Of a stretch of 25,054 nucleotides of DNA, positions 24,770-25,054 are shown piece by piece. The notes beneath the pieces were generated by a model. That model was not told the DNA's origin, searched no databases, and was given only the letters and a program-made list of their open reading frames with translations. Position numbers and translations under genes: made by a program. The stretch is from CAZMVY01 sp964617875 (GTDB lineage: Bacteria; Planctomycetota; Phycisphaerae; UBA1845; PWPN01): the NCBI GenBank assembly GCA_964617875.1, contig CAZUAI010000081.1, forward strand, positions 1-25,054, read 5' to 3'. The first letter of the stretch is position 1. Each line of letters begins with the position of its first letter.

Positions 24770-25054
24770 TTGCAGGGACTCGCGAACGGCGGAAGTGGGT
24801 GATCGGCTTGCAGACCGGGGCCGCAGTCCGCGCGACCAAGCGGGGCCTGCCGAGGCGGGATGCTCGGTCGGCCTTGCGGGGGGCCAGGGGCGAAACGAAG
24901 CCTCGCAGCCGGGTGCGTGGGCGTATGTGCGAACGGGGTCAGGAACCGTTGCCGGACACGCAGAAAGCTGTGTTCACGGAAAGTGGACGCCCTGACGCGT
25001 TTAGCCCGCATTTCTCACCCCCCCTATGGAAAAAGGCTGGCCTCTGTGCGATAA
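24770..25054. other. Right-edge intergenic segment
   Basis: No supportable gene. A forward frame from 24860 to the edge has no Shine-Dalgarno and no protein-like pattern. CCGAG/CTCGG (24850-24854/24863-24867) forms a short hairpin that may mark the end of the GT-C transcript; no T-run follows. The last 40 bases are more A-rich but hold nothing I recognise. Confidence 0.4.

Overview
The window is GC-rich (about two thirds G+C by eye) chromosomal DNA from a Gram-negative-type bacterium. An RND efflux pump with a lipoprotein adaptor, a Tat-exported protein and periplasmic thioredoxin-like proteins imply two membranes. A planctomycete, possibly Phycisphaerae-like, is my best guess; this is inference from gene style and content, not from a marker gene. 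I see no insertion sequence, phage gene, CRISPR array, tRNA or rRNA, so it reads as core chromosome.

Left part (1-8300): a small carbohydrate-binding-type protein and a fused homocysteine methyltransferase/methylenetetrahydrofolate reductase run rightward. They converge on a leftward operon of TetR repressor, membrane fusion lipoprotein and RND permease. The TetR promoter carries a 22-bp inverted repeat between its -35 and -10 boxes, a good candidate for its own operator.

Middle (8300-15050): a Tat-exported protein with the C-terminal pattern of L-fucose-isomerase-like enzymes is followed by a leftward set galK-trpD-small four-cysteine protein with overlapping or close junctions. Then comes a rightward pair, nucleoside hydrolase and mnmE.

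Right part (15050-25054): about 430 bp without a convincing gene leads to the most striking locus. A strong promoter and near-perfect Shine-Dalgarno drive a 20-residue lysine-rich peptide. It is followed directly by a compact multi-hairpin RNA with two GNRA tetraloops, and then by a strong intrinsic terminator, giving a transcript of about 240 nt. The terminator U-tract overlaps the -35 box of the next gene, a GT-C type membrane glycosyltransferase. After that come a TlpA-like thioredoxin, an Mrp-type ATPase, a secreted beta-propeller-like protein, recJ (leftward) and a second GT-C membrane glycosyltransferase (divergent from recJ).

Four genes (tetR, the first GT-C gene, the TlpA-like gene and mrp) have a promoter whose -10 box ends only 6-9 nt before the start codon, which predicts leaderless mRNAs. 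Genes read from longer leaders have recognisable Shine-Dalgarno sites, so the window seems to mix two modes of translation start.
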